Part shown: positions 15,453-24,092 of the stretch, one piece after another
Position numbering within the stretch: the first letter of the stretch is position 1
Layout: each line of letters begins with the position of its first letter
NCBI GenBank assembly: GCA_012515235.1
Contig: JAAYYU010000093.1
Location: 36,599-100,598 of the forward strand
From: Candidatus Anammoximicrobium sp.
Lineage (GTDB): Bacteria > Planctomycetota > Planctomycetia > Pirellulales > Pirellulaceae
Direction of reading: 5' to 3'
Length of the DNA: 64,000 nucleotides
Notes under the pieces: model-generated
Seen by the model: the letters and a program-made list of their open reading frames with translations, nothing else
Told to the model about the DNA's origin: nothing
Database searches by the model: none
Position numbers and translations under genes: made by a program

Positions 15453-18278
15453 ATGCCCACCAAGCGACAGACACCGAAACGGACTGAAGTCCCCATCGAA
15501 ACCGTCCGGCACAAGGACAAGCGGACGAACATCCCGACCGAGGAACTGCGGGACTTCGTGGCAAAGGAACAGGAATCGCCGTTCATCGTCCGCTATCCCC
15601 GCAACCCGGATCTCGACCCGCAACTTGTCTGGAAGGGCAAGGACCAACAGGACAGCCAGCCGCAGGAAGTCCCAGCGGTGCCGATCTACATCCAGGAGAA
15701 AATCCATCCGCAGGCGATCATCGAAGACTTTCGCGCCACGTCCGGCAAGGCCGCGAAGAAACCACGCGACGCGCAACTGAGCCTGTTCTCCGACTTCAAC
15801 GGCCTGCCCGACGACTTTGACAAGCGGGTTGATTTCTACCACCACGAAGGCAACTGGTCCAACCGACTGATTCTCGGCAATTCTGAGCTGGTGATGACTT
15901 CCTTGGCGGAAAAGGAGGGGCTCAAGGGTAGGGTCCAGATGATCTACATGGACCCGCCTTACGGGATCAAGTTTCCCTCGAACTGGCAAGTCTCCACACG
16001 GAAACGCGACGTGAAGGACGGCAAGATCGAGGACATGGTGCGGCAACCGGAGCAGGTCCAAGCGTTCCGCGACACGTGGAAACTAGGCATCCATTCGTAC
16101 CTGCCGTACCTTCGCGACCGGCTGGCTGTTGCGCGTGAACTGCTCACCGAATCCGGATCCGTCTTTGTCCAGATCGGCGATGAGAACGTGCATCTCGTAC
16201 GGTGCCTGATGGATGAGGTGTTTGGGCGAGACAACTTCGTCGCTCAGATCGCCGCAGCGAAGACGAGCGGCCAGTCCGACACGACGCTTGCGCAAATCGC
16301 GGATTTTGTTCTCTGGTATGCTCGCGACAAGGAGGGCGTCAAGGCACGGAAGCTATTCCAGTCCAAAGACCTCGGCGGTGAAGGTGCGAGCAAGTACACT
16401 CTGGTGGAACTTGTTGACGGAACGCGTTCTACAGTATCGAGGGTTACCGATAACGAAGGCAATCTTCCAGCAGGTGCCCGACCGTATCGACTGAGCGACA
16501 TGACCAGTACACGCCCATCGCAATCTGGCGATGTACCTCGCTATGTGTTCCGTGGAAGAGACTTTACGCCCGGTAAGCGCACGTTCAGAACTGATAAGCG
16601 AGGCCTGGATCGCGTTGCGATTGGCGGGAGGATGGAAGCCACCTCGAGTACGTTATCATTCGTCTCGTATCTCGATGACTTCCCAGTCTTTCAGCTCACT
16701 AACATTTGGACAGATATCGGGGGCGTTCAAAGTCGTGCGGACCCGAAGGTGTACGTTGTGCAGACTGCTGCTCGGCTTATTGAGCGCTGCCTCCTCATGA
16801 CCACCGACCCCGGAGACTTGGTCTTGGACCCGACGTGCGGCAGCGGCACGACGGCCTACGTGGCCGAGCAATGGGGCAGACGATGGATCACGATCGACAC
16901 CAGTCGCGTGTCTCTCACCTTGGCCCGCACTCGGTTGATGGCGGCCCGCTTCCCGTATTACCTGCTGTCCGACACGCCGGAAGGCATCGAGAAAGAATCC
17001 GAGCTGGCCGGGCAACTGCCGCCACGTTCGCTGCCCAAGACCGAGGCCGACATCCGCAAGGGCTTCGTCTACAAGCGGGTGCCACACATCACGCTCAAGG
17101 CGATCGCCAACAACGAAGAAATCGACAACATCCACGCCCGGTGGCAGGAAACGCTGGAACCGCTGCTGGCGAATCTGAACAAACGACTGAAGAAGAAATG
17201 GCAGGAATGGGAAGTGCCCCGCGAACCGGAACAGGACTGGCCAGCCGAGGCAAGAAAGCTGTTGAAGGAATGGTGGCAGGCTCGGCAGGATCGGCAGCGC
17301 GAAATCGACGCCTCGATCGCCCGCCGCGCCGACACGGAAATGCTGTACGACCAGCCCTACGAGGAGAAGAAGCGGGTCCGAGTCACCGGGCCGTTCACCG
17401 TCGAAAGCCTGTCTCCGCACCGGACCATCAGCGTCGAGGAAAAGAAACGCCGCGCCGAAGAAGGCGACCCGAAATTGGGCTTGAAGATCGCCACCTATGG
17501 CCCCGACCAGTTTGGCACCATGATCCTGGACAACCTGCGCACGGCAGGCGTGCAGAACACCTTCAAGACCGAGCGGCTGCGGTTCGATTCGCTCCAAGCC
17601 TACGCCGGCCAGTGGATTCACGGCGAAGGCACCTACACCGACAGCGATGGAACCTCGAAACGTGTGGCCGTCTGCATCGGCCCGGAACACGGCACCGTGG
17701 GCCCGCAATTGGTCAAGGAAGCGGCCAAAGAAGCCGTCCGCGGCGTCGGGTTCGACGTGCTGATCGTCTGCGGATTCGCGTTCGATCCGCACGTGTCGGA
17801 AGAGGCCAAGCGATACGGCAATCTGACCGTCCTGCCCACGCGCATGAACCCTGACCTGACGATGGGCGACTTGCTCAAGAAAACCGGATCGGGAAACCTG
17901 TTCATGGTCTTCGGCGAGCCGGACCTCGAAATGACCCATCAGAAGGACGGCCGCATCGTCGTCGAACTTCGCGGGCTGGACATCTTCGACCCCACCACGG
18001 GCGAAATCCGCTCCAGCAGCACGGACGACATTGCCTGCTGGTTCATCGACACCGACTACAACGGCGAAAGCTTCTTCGTCCGCCACGCCTACTTCACCGG
18101 CGCCGACGAACCCTACGACAAACTGAAACGGGCCTTGCGAGCCGAAATCGACGAAGTTGCCTGGTCCGCCCTCTACTCGACCACCAGCCGCCCCTTCGAC
18201 CGCCCCGAAACCGGCAAGCTCGCCGTCAAAGTCATCAACCACTATGGCGACGAAGTGCTCAAGGTATTCGATGTTTAA
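15453..18278 (+). CDS. Site-specific DNA methyltransferase, beta class (Mod-like)
   Basis: A 941-residue amino-methyltransferase. Motif IV, YMDPPYGIKF, places the catalytic D-P-P-Y at 167-170. Motif I, LDPTCGSGTTAYVAEQWG, begins at D459, so the order is IV then I, which is the beta class used by type III Mod subunits. The 290-residue spacer between the motifs would contain the target-recognition domain. After residue 500 a long region with a charged helical stretch (NKRLKKKWQEWEVPREPEQ) and a 300-residue C-terminal domain follows, larger than in classical Mod. Predicted role: adenine or cytosine N-methylation that protects host DNA from the nuclease at 11,487. Base use in about 16,240-16,800 is less GC-rich than in the flanks, consistent with recombination of the recognition domain. 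Confidence 0.88.
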   Translation: MPTKRQTPKRTEVPIETVRHKDKRTNIPTEELRDFVAKEQESPFIVRYPRNPDLDPQLVWKGKDQQDSQPQEVPAVPIYIQEKIHPQAIIEDFRATSGKAAKKPRDAQLSLFSDFNGLPDDFDKRVDFYHHEGNWSNRLILGNSELVMTSLAEKEGLKGRVQMIYMDPPYGIKFPSNWQVSTRKRDVKDGKIEDMVRQPEQVQAFRDTWKLGIHSYLPYLRDRLAVARELLTESGSVFVQIGDENVHLVRCLMDEVFGRDNFVAQIAAAKTSGQSDTTLAQIADFVLWYARDKEGVKARKLFQSKDLGGEGASKYTLVELVDGTRSTVSRVTDNEGNLPAGARPYRLSDMTSTRPSQSGDVPRYVFRGRDFTPGKRTFRTDKRGLDRVAIGGRMEATSSTLSFVSYLDDFPVFQLTNIWTDIGGVQSRADPKVYVVQTAARLIERCLLMTTDPGDLVLDPTCGSGTTAYVAEQWGRRWITIDTSRVSLTLARTRLMAARFPYYLLSDTPEGIEKESELAGQLPPRSLPKTEADIRKGFVYKRVPHITLKAIANNEEIDNIHARWQETLEPLLANLNKRLKKKWQEWEVPREPEQDWPAEARKLLKEWWQARQDRQREIDASIARRADTEMLYDQPYEEKKRVRVTGPFTVESLSPHRTISVEEKKRRAEEGDPKLGLKIATYGPDQFGTMILDNLRTAGVQNTFKTERLRFDSLQAYAGQWIHGEGTYTDSDGTSKRVAVCIGPEHGTVGPQLVKEAAKEAVRGVGFDVLIVCGFAFDPHVSEEAKRYGNLTVLPTRMNPDLTMGDLLKKTGSGNLFMVFGEPDLEMTHQKDGRIVVELRGLDIFDPTTGEIRSSSTDDIACWFIDTDYNGESFFVRHAYFTGADEPYDKLKRALRAEIDEVAWSALYSTTSRPFDRPETGKLAVKVINHYGDEVLKVFDV

Positions 18279-18496
18279 GATGGGCCGTGCGGGCCGGACG
18301 AGTCCGCCGGATCGTGTCTTTGCTGGTGGCCATGGCCAAACCGCCGCGCCAGCCTGCGACGTAGAACATCTTGGACGACATCAAATTCTGCAGCAGAAGT
18401 ACATGACATCGTCGACTCCCGTCCGATAGAATGACGCCGATGCCGGCCGAGACTCCGAGGCATCAATCCGCGGCAATTCCTGGTGAGGGTCGGCGA

Positions 18497-19852
18497 ATGA
18501 AAACCACAGATCTGACCGACGAGCAGAAGGCGGCGCTGCGGCGCGACGCACTGTTCTATGTCATTCCCCACTTCGCCAGCAATGAGAGTCTCGCGCACGG
18601 GCCGAAGATCTTCGTGCGCGGCGAGGGCTGCTATGTCTATGACCTGGACGGGAACAAGTACTTCGACTCCTTCGCCACGCTGCTGACCACCGTCTGCGGG
18701 CACACCCGGCCGGAAGTGACGGAGGCGGTCCACGAGCAGATGCAGACGTTGGAGTTTTTTCCCAACTACGGCGATGCGTTCACCGTCCCACTGGTCGAGT
18801 TGGCCCGCAAACTGGCCCAGGTGATGCCCGGCGAACTGGCCGTGAGCTTCTTCGTCAACAGCGGCTCGGAGGCCAACGAGAGCGCCCTGAAGATGGCCCG
18901 GCAGTACCACGTCGCCTGCGGGCAGCCGCACCGTTACAAGGTCATTGCTCGGCAAGGATCGTACCACGCCACGACGCTGGGCGGGATATCCGTCACGGGG
19001 CTGCCCTGGTTTCGCGAGTACTTCGAGCCCTTGATTCCCGGCGGCATCTTCGCGCCGCCCGCGCGGGACCACGAGCGTCCTGCGGGAGTCTCCTCGGCCG
19101 AATACGGCGCGCAATGCCTGCGGCAGTTGGAAGAGCTAATCCGCTTCGAGTCGCCGGAGACGATCTCGGCGATGATCATGGACCCGCTGCCGGGTTCCAA
19201 CAGCGGCTATCCCTTGCCGCCCGAAGGCTACCTGGCCGGCGTGCGGCGGCTGTGCGATCAGTACGGAATCATCCTGATCTTCGACGAGGTCCAAACCGGC
19301 TTCGGCAAGACCGGCAAGTGGTTCTTCTGCGAGCACGACGGCGTGACGCCCGACGTGATGACCATCGGCAAGGGTTTTACCGGCGGCTTCATTCCGCTGG
19401 GGGCGGCGGTGACAACAGCCAGGATCGCCGAGGTCTTCCGCCGCGGGCCGGGCACGGAGTTCCGCAGCGGCAGCACGTACGGCGGGCACACGGTGGCCTG
19501 TGCCGCCACGCTGGCCAATCTGGATCTCATCGAGCGGGAGGGGCTCGTCGCGCACGCGGCCGAGATGGGCGGGTACTTCCAGGAGCGGTTTGCCGCACTG
19601 CGGCGCAAACACGCGGTCATCAACGACGTGCGCGGGATCGGCCTGCTCTGGGCGGTGGTTCTCGACGGCAAGGGAGTTGCCTTGGGAAGCCGGGTCAGCG
19701 ATTGGTGCTACCGCCAAGGGATGATTCTGCGGAACAACGGCGAGATCCTGGTGATCGCACCTTCCCTGATCATTACGCGGGACGAAGCCGAGTGGGTGGT
19801 CGAGCTGATGGACCGGGCGATCACCGCGGCGATTGAGGAGGCTGCGTCTTGA
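18497..19852 (+). CDS. Class-III (omega) PLP-dependent aminotransferase
   Basis: The 451-residue reading from ATG 18,497 is preferred; an ATG at 18,431 would add 22 unconserved residues, and GGTGAGGGT precedes the inner start. Landmarks of class-III aminotransferases are clear: GCYVYDLDGNKYFDSFATL, the glycine-rich FVNSGSEANESALKMAR, LIFDEVQTGFGKTGKWF with the cofactor-binding Asp, and MTIGKGFTGGFIPLG with the Schiff-base lysine at about K292. STYGGHTVACAATLANLDLIE follows. Relatives transfer amino groups between omega- or beta-amino acids, diamines and keto acids; the substrate cannot be read from sequence. It begins a tight three-gene operon with an amidohydrolase and a URO-D-like protein, which points to catabolism of a nitrogen-containing small molecule (inference). 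Confidence 0.9.
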   Translation: MKTTDLTDEQKAALRRDALFYVIPHFASNESLAHGPKIFVRGEGCYVYDLDGNKYFDSFATLLTTVCGHTRPEVTEAVHEQMQTLEFFPNYGDAFTVPLVELARKLAQVMPGELAVSFFVNSGSEANESALKMARQYHVACGQPHRYKVIARQGSYHATTLGGISVTGLPWFREYFEPLIPGGIFAPPARDHERPAGVSSAEYGAQCLRQLEELIRFESPETISAMIMDPLPGSNSGYPLPPEGYLAGVRRLCDQYGIILIFDEVQTGFGKTGKWFFCEHDGVTPDVMTIGKGFTGGFIPLGAAVTTARIAEVFRRGPGTEFRSGSTYGGHTVACAATLANLDLIEREGLVAHAAEMGGYFQERFAALRRKHAVINDVRGIGLLWAVVLDGKGVALGSRVSDWCYRQGMILRNNGEILVIAPSLIITRDEAEWVVELMDRAITAAIEEAAS

Positions 19853-19920
19853 CCCTCGACCTCGACGCAACGAGCTAATGCGATCATGCCGGCCTCTGGG
19901 GCCGCGAGCTGGCGGCGTGG

Positions 19921-20931
19921 ATGCCGGAGTCCATCTTCGACGCCCATGTCCATCTTGGGCCGCCGGACGTGATGGGCGAAATCAGCCCGCAGCGCCGCCG
20001 CGTTCCCTTGTGTACGTTCACCCACCTCCGGCTGGCCCAATTGCGGGGGTGGCATGCGCAGCTTTTTCCCGGCAGGCGCGTGACCGGCACGATCGCGTTT
20101 CCTTTTCCGTTGCGCGAAGTCGACCTCGCCGGCGCAAACCGCTACCTGGTTGAGGTGATGCTTGCCGCGCCGGACGTGCGCGGCTTTTTGCTGGCGCATC
20201 CCACCGACCTCGCGCCCACGCGGGCGGCGTGGGACGCAGCTTTGGCTGCCGGCGTGCGGTTTTCCGGCGTGAAGCCGTACTTTGACCTGGTCGGCAAGAC
20301 CGCCTTCGAGTGCTCGATGCCCGAATTCATCCCCGATTCGCTGTTGCGCTTCATGGACGACCATCGCCTGGTGCTGATGCTGCACACGTCCGGCATCGGC
20401 ATGGGGGACGAGGACAACCAGCGCTACGTGCGCGGGGTCTTGGAGCGTTTCCCCGGCATCAAGATCGTGCTGGCGCACATGGGCCGCTACCTGAAGCCCG
20501 ACGAATTCTGTCGTTTCGCCGACTCAGGACTGCTCGATCACCCGGCCCTCTACCTGGATATGTCATCGGCGACCGTGCCGGCGGTCTACATCCGCGCGCT
20601 GGAGCATCGGCCGCTGTGGGGGCGCCTGCTGTTTGGCACCGATTTGCCTTTTGGCCTGATCACGGGAATGGAAGCCTGGTCGAGGCGGGCGGGCGCGATC
20701 TTCGTCACTCGCGACGCCTATCCGTGGAGCGACGCAGGGCTGCAACGGGCATCGCCGGTGCCGGTCGAGCGGCTGACCTACAACACGTACCACGTGCTGG
20801 ATGCTTTCAAGACGGCTTTCGACTCGCTGGGGCTGCCGCCGGCCGAGGGGGCCGCCCTTAAACAGGCCGTTTTCCAAACGAACGCTGAATCCCTGTTTGC
20901 GGCGGAGGAACCTCTCGATGACCGGACGTGA
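19921..20931 (+). CDS. Amidohydrolase-family metal-dependent hydrolase
   Basis: A 336-residue TIM-barrel hydrolase of the amidohydrolase_2 type. The opening IFDAHVHLGPPD contains the HxH pair (His9, His11). LVLMLHTSGIG and IVLAHMGRY offer the later metal histidines, and LLFGTDLPFGL supplies the catalytic Asp. Relatives hydrolyse amides or lactones, or decarboxylate aromatic or heterocyclic acids, in the cytoplasm. No signal peptide is present. It begins 68 bases after the aminotransferase and overlaps the URO-D-like gene by 14 bases, so the three are likely translated from one message. No strong ribosome site precedes ATG 19,921; translation may depend on coupling. Decarboxylase versus hydrolase cannot be decided here. 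Confidence 0.85.
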   Translation: MPESIFDAHVHLGPPDVMGEISPQRRRVPLCTFTHLRLAQLRGWHAQLFPGRRVTGTIAFPFPLREVDLAGANRYLVEVMLAAPDVRGFLLAHPTDLAPTRAAWDAALAAGVRFSGVKPYFDLVGKTAFECSMPEFIPDSLLRFMDDHRLVLMLHTSGIGMGDEDNQRYVRGVLERFPGIKIVLAHMGRYLKPDEFCRFADSGLLDHPALYLDMSSATVPAVYIRALEHRPLWGRLLFGTDLPFGLITGMEAWSRRAGAIFVTRDAYPWSDAGLQRASPVPVERLTYNTYHVLDAFKTAFDSLGLPPAEGAALKQAVFQTNAESLFAAEEPLDDRT

Positions 20932-21964
20932 GAGAATCGTGGCCGTGCTGGAGCATCGCCTGCCCGATCGGGTCCCCGTCGCCGAGTTGTGGATCGATCC
21001 GAGCGTGGCCCGCGCGCTGTGTCCGGGAAAGGACGGCCACGACTTGGCCGACCACCTGGACCTGGACATGGTCGGTGCTTACACGATGATCTACGAGGAC
21101 GACGAGGTCGAATGGGTCGATCGCGAGCAGCGGATCTTTCGCGACAAGTGGGGCGCGCTGCAAATCGGCCAGTACGACGGGGTGCCGGTTCCCACCAAGC
21201 CGCCGCGGATCGAGACCCCGGAGGACCTGGCCGCGTACCGTCCGCCCGATCCGGCCCGCTCGCACGTGCTCGACAAGATCCGCCGCTTGAAAGAACGCTA
21301 TCCGAGCGGCGAGAAGGCCATCTGCTGCGTCGGTGAATCGGGCTGGGCGCCGGCCGTGTTCTTGCGGGGCGGACTGGAAAACCTGCTCCTGGACTTCGGC
21401 CTGCGTCCGGGGTTCGTCAAAGATCTGATGAAGATCGGCACCGAGTACTACGCCGAACTGTACCGGCTGGTGGCGGCCGCCGGCGCCGATTTGGTGCTGT
21501 TGGGCGACGATTACTCGGACAAGAACGGCCCCATGATGTCGCCCCGCCAGTTCAACGAGCTGATCTTGCCCTGCGACGCCGCCGTGGTCGCCGCCGCGAA
21601 AAACGCGGGACTGTACTGCATCAAGCACACCGACGGCGACGTCCGCCTGATCATGGATGCCCTGGTGAGCACGGGGGTCGATTGCCTCGGGCCGCTGGAG
21701 CCGGTTCCGGGCATGGAGCTGCGGCCGATTCTGGAGCGTTACCCCGGCCGCATCGCCGTGATGGGCAACATCAGCATCGATCTGCTGGCGCGCGGCTCGG
21801 TCGAGGAGGTTGTCGCCGAGGTGCGGCGGACCTTGCAGGACGTCTCGGCCCACGGTCCGCACATCATGTCGTCGGCCAACACGATCACGTCCTGGGTCCG
21901 CCCGGAGAATTACCTGGCCCTGGTGAACACCACGAAGCAGTTCGGACGCTATCCCATCGCGTGA
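20918..21964 (+). CDS. Uroporphyrinogen decarboxylase-family (MtaA/CmuA-like) protein
   Basis: A 348-residue member of the URO-D superfamily, starting at ATG 20,918 behind a GGCGGAGGAA site inside the previous gene. The opening RERIVAVLEHRLPDRVPVAE is typical of the non-haem members related to corrinoid methyltransferases (MtaA, MtbA, CmuA) rather than HemE. GLYCIKHTDGDVRLIMDAL, VDCLGPLEPVPGM and IAVMGNISIDLLARGS follow the C-terminal half of that group, and MSSANTITSWVRPENYLAL closes it. True HemE would be encoded with haem genes, which are absent here. It may move a methyl group or decarboxylate a substrate produced by the adjacent amidohydrolase (inference). No corrinoid protein is visible nearby, so methyl transfer is only one possibility. 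Confidence 0.82.
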   Translation: MTGRERIVAVLEHRLPDRVPVAELWIDPSVARALCPGKDGHDLADHLDLDMVGAYTMIYEDDEVEWVDREQRIFRDKWGALQIGQYDGVPVPTKPPRIETPEDLAAYRPPDPARSHVLDKIRRLKERYPSGEKAICCVGESGWAPAVFLRGGLENLLLDFGLRPGFVKDLMKIGTEYYAELYRLVAAAGADLVLLGDDYSDKNGPMMSPRQFNELILPCDAAVVAAAKNAGLYCIKHTDGDVRLIMDALVSTGVDCLGPLEPVPGMELRPILERYPGRIAVMGNISIDLLARGSVEEVVAEVRRTLQDVSAHGPHIMSSANTITSWVRPENYLALVNTTKQFGRYPIA

Positions 21965-22019
21965 AACCTCTCGCCCACGGAGCACTTCGCCATCCATCGA
22001 ATACGGCCCGATCCGCGGT

Positions 22020-22215
22020 GTGACAATTCGGGCAAGGATCCCCGTGCCGCCGCCGGCCGGGCTCGGCATCGGACCGCAGCGCCAACGCGGGCCGCACCCG
22101 AAGAACATGTGGGATGACATGGCTCATTTGTTTGGCGCCGACGAGTTCGTCGCGATGTGCCGCCGCGTCGGCGCGGAGCCCCTGATCCGGCTGACCGCGC
22201 GGCCGTGTCCCTGGA
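22020..22215 (+). pseudogene. Gene relic, resembles alpha-L-arabinofuranosidase-like sequence
   Basis: In the 310 bases between the URO-D gene and the next sulfatase, one plus frame reads GIGPQRQRGPHPKNMWDDMAH followed by LFGADEFVAMCRRVGAEPLIRL. That second block resembles the F-G-T-D-E-F ... C-R-R-x-G-A-E-P segment of GH51-like alpha-L-arabinofuranosidases. No proper start, catalytic Glu or rest of the domain remains, and the reading continues antisense through the sulfatase at 22,275. I read it as a decayed fragment; the family match is from memory only. Confidence 0.35.
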
Positions 22216-22274
22216 CGCCGTGGAGGAAAACATCGTTCGCGAAAACGTTTCCCACGTCATGCTCGCTTCAGCCT

Positions 22275-23708
22275 TCAATTGCCCGGACGCTTGCGGGCCG
22301 GTTGCACGTCCTGTTCCCAGGCGGCCAGCAATTGCTTCAGCCGGTTGACGTCGTCCGGCCGAGCCGCGATCAGGTTGGACTTTTCGCTGGGGTCGCGTGC
22401 CAGGTCGAAGAGCCATTCGTCGAACTGGCCGGCATCCTGGCGGGAAAGGTATTTCAGGTCGCCGTCGCGGACCGCTTTCCAGGTCCGTTCGGCCCGCCGC
22501 GCTCGCCAGTACAACGTCCGCGATGGGGCGGGCTTTTCGGCCGCGATCTGGCCCAGGATGTCGATTCCGTCCAATTGACGGCCGGCCGGCGGCTCCAGAC
22601 CGGCGGCAGCCAGGATGGATGCCGACAGATCGAACGTCATGCCCAGCCGGTCGTCGACAACGCCTCGCGGCAACCTGCCCGGCCAGCGAGCCATGCACGC
22701 GACGTGGATGCCGCCCTCGAACAACTCCGAAGCGTAACCGCGAAACGGCGCGTTGCTGGCGGCAATCGGATAGGCGCCGTTGTCGCTGCAGAAAATGACC
22801 AGCGTCGTGGCGGCCTGGTCCGTCTCGTCCAGCGTTTGCAGAACGGCGCCGACTCCCCGGTCCAGCCGCTGAATGATCGCCCGCAGCACGTCCCGCGTGC
22901 CCGCCTGCCAGTCGCTGGTATCCCACGCGGTGGAGATCTTGGGGCGGTCGGGTTGGCGGTCGGGATGCTGGAACGGCGCGCTGGGCGCCGTGTACGGCAG
23001 GTACAGAAAGAAGGGCTCATTCCGAGGCTGCTTGCGCAGGAAGTCGATAGCGCCGTCGGTGATCAGGTCCGTGAAATAGCCATCGCGGCGGATCGGCCGG
23101 TTGTTCTCATACAGCGCGGGAGTGCCGTCGGGTTCGTTATGGTAGAAATAGTCGATCGTGCCTCCCAGCGACGCCAGAAAGTAGTCGAACCCGTGCTGCG
23201 GCGGCAGAAAGTGCTGTTCATAGCCCAGGTGCCATTTGCCCAAGCCGGCCGTCCGATAGCCGGCTTGCTTGAGCAACGCGATGAGCGTCGATTCGCTGGG
23301 AGGCAGGCCCAATTGTCGCTGGCCGGCGAGCCAGATCGCGTCGTCGTAGCGGCCGACGTTGCCCGAACCGAGCGCGCATTCCAGCCCGCCGGCACGCTGC
23401 TGGTAGCGGCCGGTAAGCAAGGCCGTGCGCGTGGGGCTGCATTCGGGCCCGTTGGCATAGAAATTGGTGAACCGCACGCCTTGCGTCGCCAGGCGGTCGA
23501 TGTTCGGCGTCGGGATATCCGGACAACCGTAACAGGACAGGTCGCCGTGTCCCAGGTTGTCGGCCACGATCAGCACCACGTTCGGTCGTTGTGCGGCGAC
23601 CGTCGTGGGCGACGGACTTGGCTCCTCGGCCCGCGTGGAAGCGGTTGCCGCCGAGGCAAGCGACAGGAACACGGCAAACTTGAATCGGATGGGAGGTGCC
23701 AAGAGCAT
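22275..23708 (-). CDS. Exported sulfatase
   Basis: A 477-residue sulfatase on the minus strand with a signal peptide (about 1-28) and a GGAAGG ribosome site. The metal-site opening NVVLIVADNLGHGDLSCYG is followed by the formylglycine motif C-S-P-T-R at Cys90 (ECSPTRTALLTGRY). GLGKWHLGYE, FCSDNGAYPI and a C-terminal WLFDLARDPSEKSNL complete the family pattern. It lacks the beta-sandwich extension of the sulfatases at 397 and 5,619 and is close to the minimal family length. It acts in the periplasm on an unknown sulfate ester. It is divergent from the isomerase-like gene at 24,093 and separated from the first polysaccharide cluster by the restriction locus, so its substrate may differ. Confidence 0.92.
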   Translation of the reverse strand: MLLAPPIRFKFAVFLSLASAATASTRAEEPSPSPTTVAAQRPNVVLIVADNLGHGDLSCYGCPDIPTPNIDRLATQGVRFTNFYANGPECSPTRTALLTGRYQQRAGGLECALGSGNVGRYDDAIWLAGQRQLGLPPSESTLIALLKQAGYRTAGLGKWHLGYEQHFLPPQHGFDYFLASLGGTIDYFYHNEPDGTPALYENNRPIRRDGYFTDLITDGAIDFLRKQPRNEPFFLYLPYTAPSAPFQHPDRQPDRPKISTAWDTSDWQAGTRDVLRAIIQRLDRGVGAVLQTLDETDQAATTLVIFCSDNGAYPIAASNAPFRGYASELFEGGIHVACMARWPGRLPRGVVDDRLGMTFDLSASILAAAGLEPPAGRQLDGIDILGQIAAEKPAPSRTLYWRARRAERTWKAVRDGDLKYLSRQDAGQFDEWLFDLARDPSEKSNLIAARPDDVNRLKQLLAAWEQDVQPARKRPGN

Positions 23709-24092
23709 GCTGATTGCCTTCCTATTTGCCCGCTTCCGATGCGTACGCCTGGTTGCCCGAGCGCGTCCCGCGTCGAGAGCCTCCGTTGTCCAGATTCAGG
23801 TGCCGGAGCCACACGACGGGCGCGCTGGCCGGGACGGAATCGCCGTCCGCGCCGGCCCTGGGCATTCTACCGGCGTTTCGGATGCGAGCCAACCCAGTGC
23901 GTCAGTTGCTGCCAGGCGTCCTGACGATGCATGGAGTTTCGGGCTATGACGTTTCGGGAAACAGGGTGTTCCCCTGTGAGGCGAAAACACGGTAGACTGG
24001 GGGCGTTCCGGTTCTGAGACGGCCGCCGATCAGAGACAACCGAGACGGCAAAGGCGGCGAGTGCGGGTGCGTTTTACAGCGGGAGCCAACAG
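23709..24092. other. Intergenic region between divergent genes
   Basis: This 384-base stretch must hold the promoters of the minus-strand sulfatase and the plus-strand isomerase-like gene. One minus frame reads SAPVVWLRHLNLDNGGSRRG and ends at a stop about 15 bases before the sulfatase start; it looks like the tail of a lost upstream gene, but its 5' part cannot be found. No convincing promoter hexamers or palindromes were seen. Confidence 0.4.

Noticed and set aside
16656..18242. Minus-strand open frame of 528 codons under the methyltransferase
   Set aside because: Antisense to motif I and the C-terminal domain of a real gene; its text is Val/Gly/Phe-rich shadow sequence.
22020..23924. Plus-strand open frame of 634 codons over the minus-strand sulfatase
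   Set aside because: Only its first 60 codons resemble anything (kept as a relic); the rest is antisense to a sulfatase with an intact active site.
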